NCBI GenBank assembly: GCA_947472705.1 | Contig: CANJDA010000121.1 | Coordinates: forward strand, 1 to 6,488 | DNA: 6,488 bases | Direction of reading: 5' to 3' | Source: Flavobacteriaceae bacterium | GTDB lineage: Bacteria; Bacteroidota; Bacteroidia; Flavobacteriales; Flavobacteriaceae | Part shown: piece after piece, positions 6,021-6,488 of the stretch | Layout: every line of letters starts with the position of its first letter | Position numbering within the stretch: the stretch's first letter is position 1 | Made by a program: the position numbers and the translations under genes | Notes under the pieces: model-generated | Told to the model about the DNA's origin: nothing | The model's database searches: none | The model's input: only the letters and a program-made list of their open reading frames with translations

Positions 6021-6488
6021 ATGAAAAAAACTATCCTTGTTTTGTTTGTCTTTTTTTCAATGCTAGCAAATGCTCAATTTAATTACCAATCAACTATACG
6101 ATATAGTAATGGACAAGTGGTTAGCAATCAAATGATTTCGTTGCGATTTAATATCAAACTTACTTCTAGTACAGGTACTACCATTTATTCCGAAATTCAA
6201 CATCCGTTAACCGATGCTCAAGGAAACATTTCTGTTATGATTGGAACAGGAACAGCAACTACAGGAGTGTTTTCACAGATTAATTGGACTACAGGCATAC
6301 ATTATTTGACTGTAGAATTTTTTACTGGAACCAATTCTTGCCAGTGGATTAATGTTCCATTTAATCAAAATGGAGATATTGGTCAAATAGTTTCTTATTG
6401 TAATGGTCAATATGTTTTTGCAGCTTGTTCCAACTTTACCAATTTAGTTTGGTCAGATGAGTTTAACGGAACAGGCACTATAACCGCA
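6021..6488 (+). CDS. Secreted multidomain GH16 protein with N-terminal accessory domain (3' partial)
   Basis: The reading frame is open from the ATG at 6021 to the window end (156 codons, no stop), so only the N-terminus is seen. Residues 1-18 are a clear signal peptide (MKKTILVLFVFFSMLANA) with cleavage before Gln19 and no lipobox. Residues 19 to about 115 begin FNYQSTIRYSNG and continue with SLRFNIKL, IYSEIQ and SVMIGTGT. This matches, from memory, a domain common in Bacteroidota secreted proteins, usually seen as FxYQAVxR...G...VSLRFSI...IGxG and ending in a VPYA-like segment (here INVPF). A short linker with Cys127 and Cys136 leads to TNLVWSDEFN at 140-149, the usual start of a GH16 domain and identical to the upstream GH16 lipoprotein over TNLVWSDEFN. 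The GH16 catalytic signature is beyond the window, so activity cannot be confirmed. The gene is preceded by a 122-base gap. A C-terminal type IX secretion domain is possible but not visible. Confidence 0.85.
   Translation, partial: MKKTILVLFVFFSMLANAQFNYQSTIRYSNGQVVSNQMISLRFNIKLTSSTGTTIYSEIQHPLTDAQGNISVMIGTGTATTGVFSQINWTTGIHYLTVEFFTGTNSCQWINVPFNQNGDIGQIVSYCNGQYVFAACSNFTNLVWSDEFNGTGTITA
6437..6460 (+). repeat. 24-base exact repeat, copy 2 (entry of GH16 domain)
   Basis: Identical to 2075-2098 and in the same reading frame, encoding TNLVWSD. It marks the boundary between the N-terminal accessory region and the GH16 domain of the last gene. It may reflect a common GH16 ancestor or more recent exchange between the two genes. 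Confidence 0.8.

Noticed and set aside
1..6488. CRISPR array, tRNA or rRNA gene, insertion sequence or phage element
   Set aside because: No repeat-spacer pattern, cloverleaf, transposase motif or terminal inverted repeat was seen on either strand.

Overview
The window looks like part of a Bacteroidota genome, most likely a flavobacterium (Flavobacterium or a close relative). The DNA is very A/T-rich, there are no Shine-Dalgarno sequences, and TAAAA-type A-rich stretches precede starts. The gene set is typical of a polysaccharide utilization locus (PUL): PKD-containing surface lipoproteins, GH16 enzymes of the laminarinase type, and a BglX-type GH3. All genes read on the + strand.

Layout. 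(1) Positions 1-1079: 3' part of a lipoprotein gene with two PKD-like domains and a C-terminal carbohydrate-binding-like beta-sandwich. Its true start lies left of the window. (2) 1107-2756: a surface lipoprotein that fuses a PKD-like domain and an uncharacterised aromatic-rich module to a GH16 catalytic domain. (3) 2780-2819: a strong rho-independent terminator hairpin inside the apparent operon. (4) 2840-5134: a lipoprotein GH3 beta-glucosidase (BglX type). (5) 5137-5898: a compact single-domain GH16, two bases after the GH3 stop. (6) 5899-6020: an A/T-rich 122-base gap with a small inverted repeat and a weak promoter-like pair. (7) 6021 to the window end: the 5' part of a third GH16 gene, with a Sec signal peptide, an N-terminal accessory domain and the first residues of a GH16 domain. 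The window ends before its stop.

How the genes work together (inference). The set fits degradation of a beta-1,3-glucan such as laminarin, or a mixed-linkage beta-glucan. The two PKD lipoproteins carry acidic residues just after the lipidated cysteine, resembling the Bacteroidota surface-export signal, so they are likely displayed outside to bind and cut polysaccharide. The GH3 lipoprotein lacks that signal and probably faces the periplasm, releasing glucose from imported oligosaccharides. The compact GH16 and the partial third GH16 add further endo-glucanase activity. The SusC/SusD pair expected for such a locus is not in the window and would most likely lie upstream.

The locus type is a known one. 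The less familiar parts are the accessory modules (middle module of gene 2, C-terminal domain of gene 1, N-terminal domain of the last gene), the internal terminator, and a 24-base exact repeat at the entry to two of the GH16 domains.
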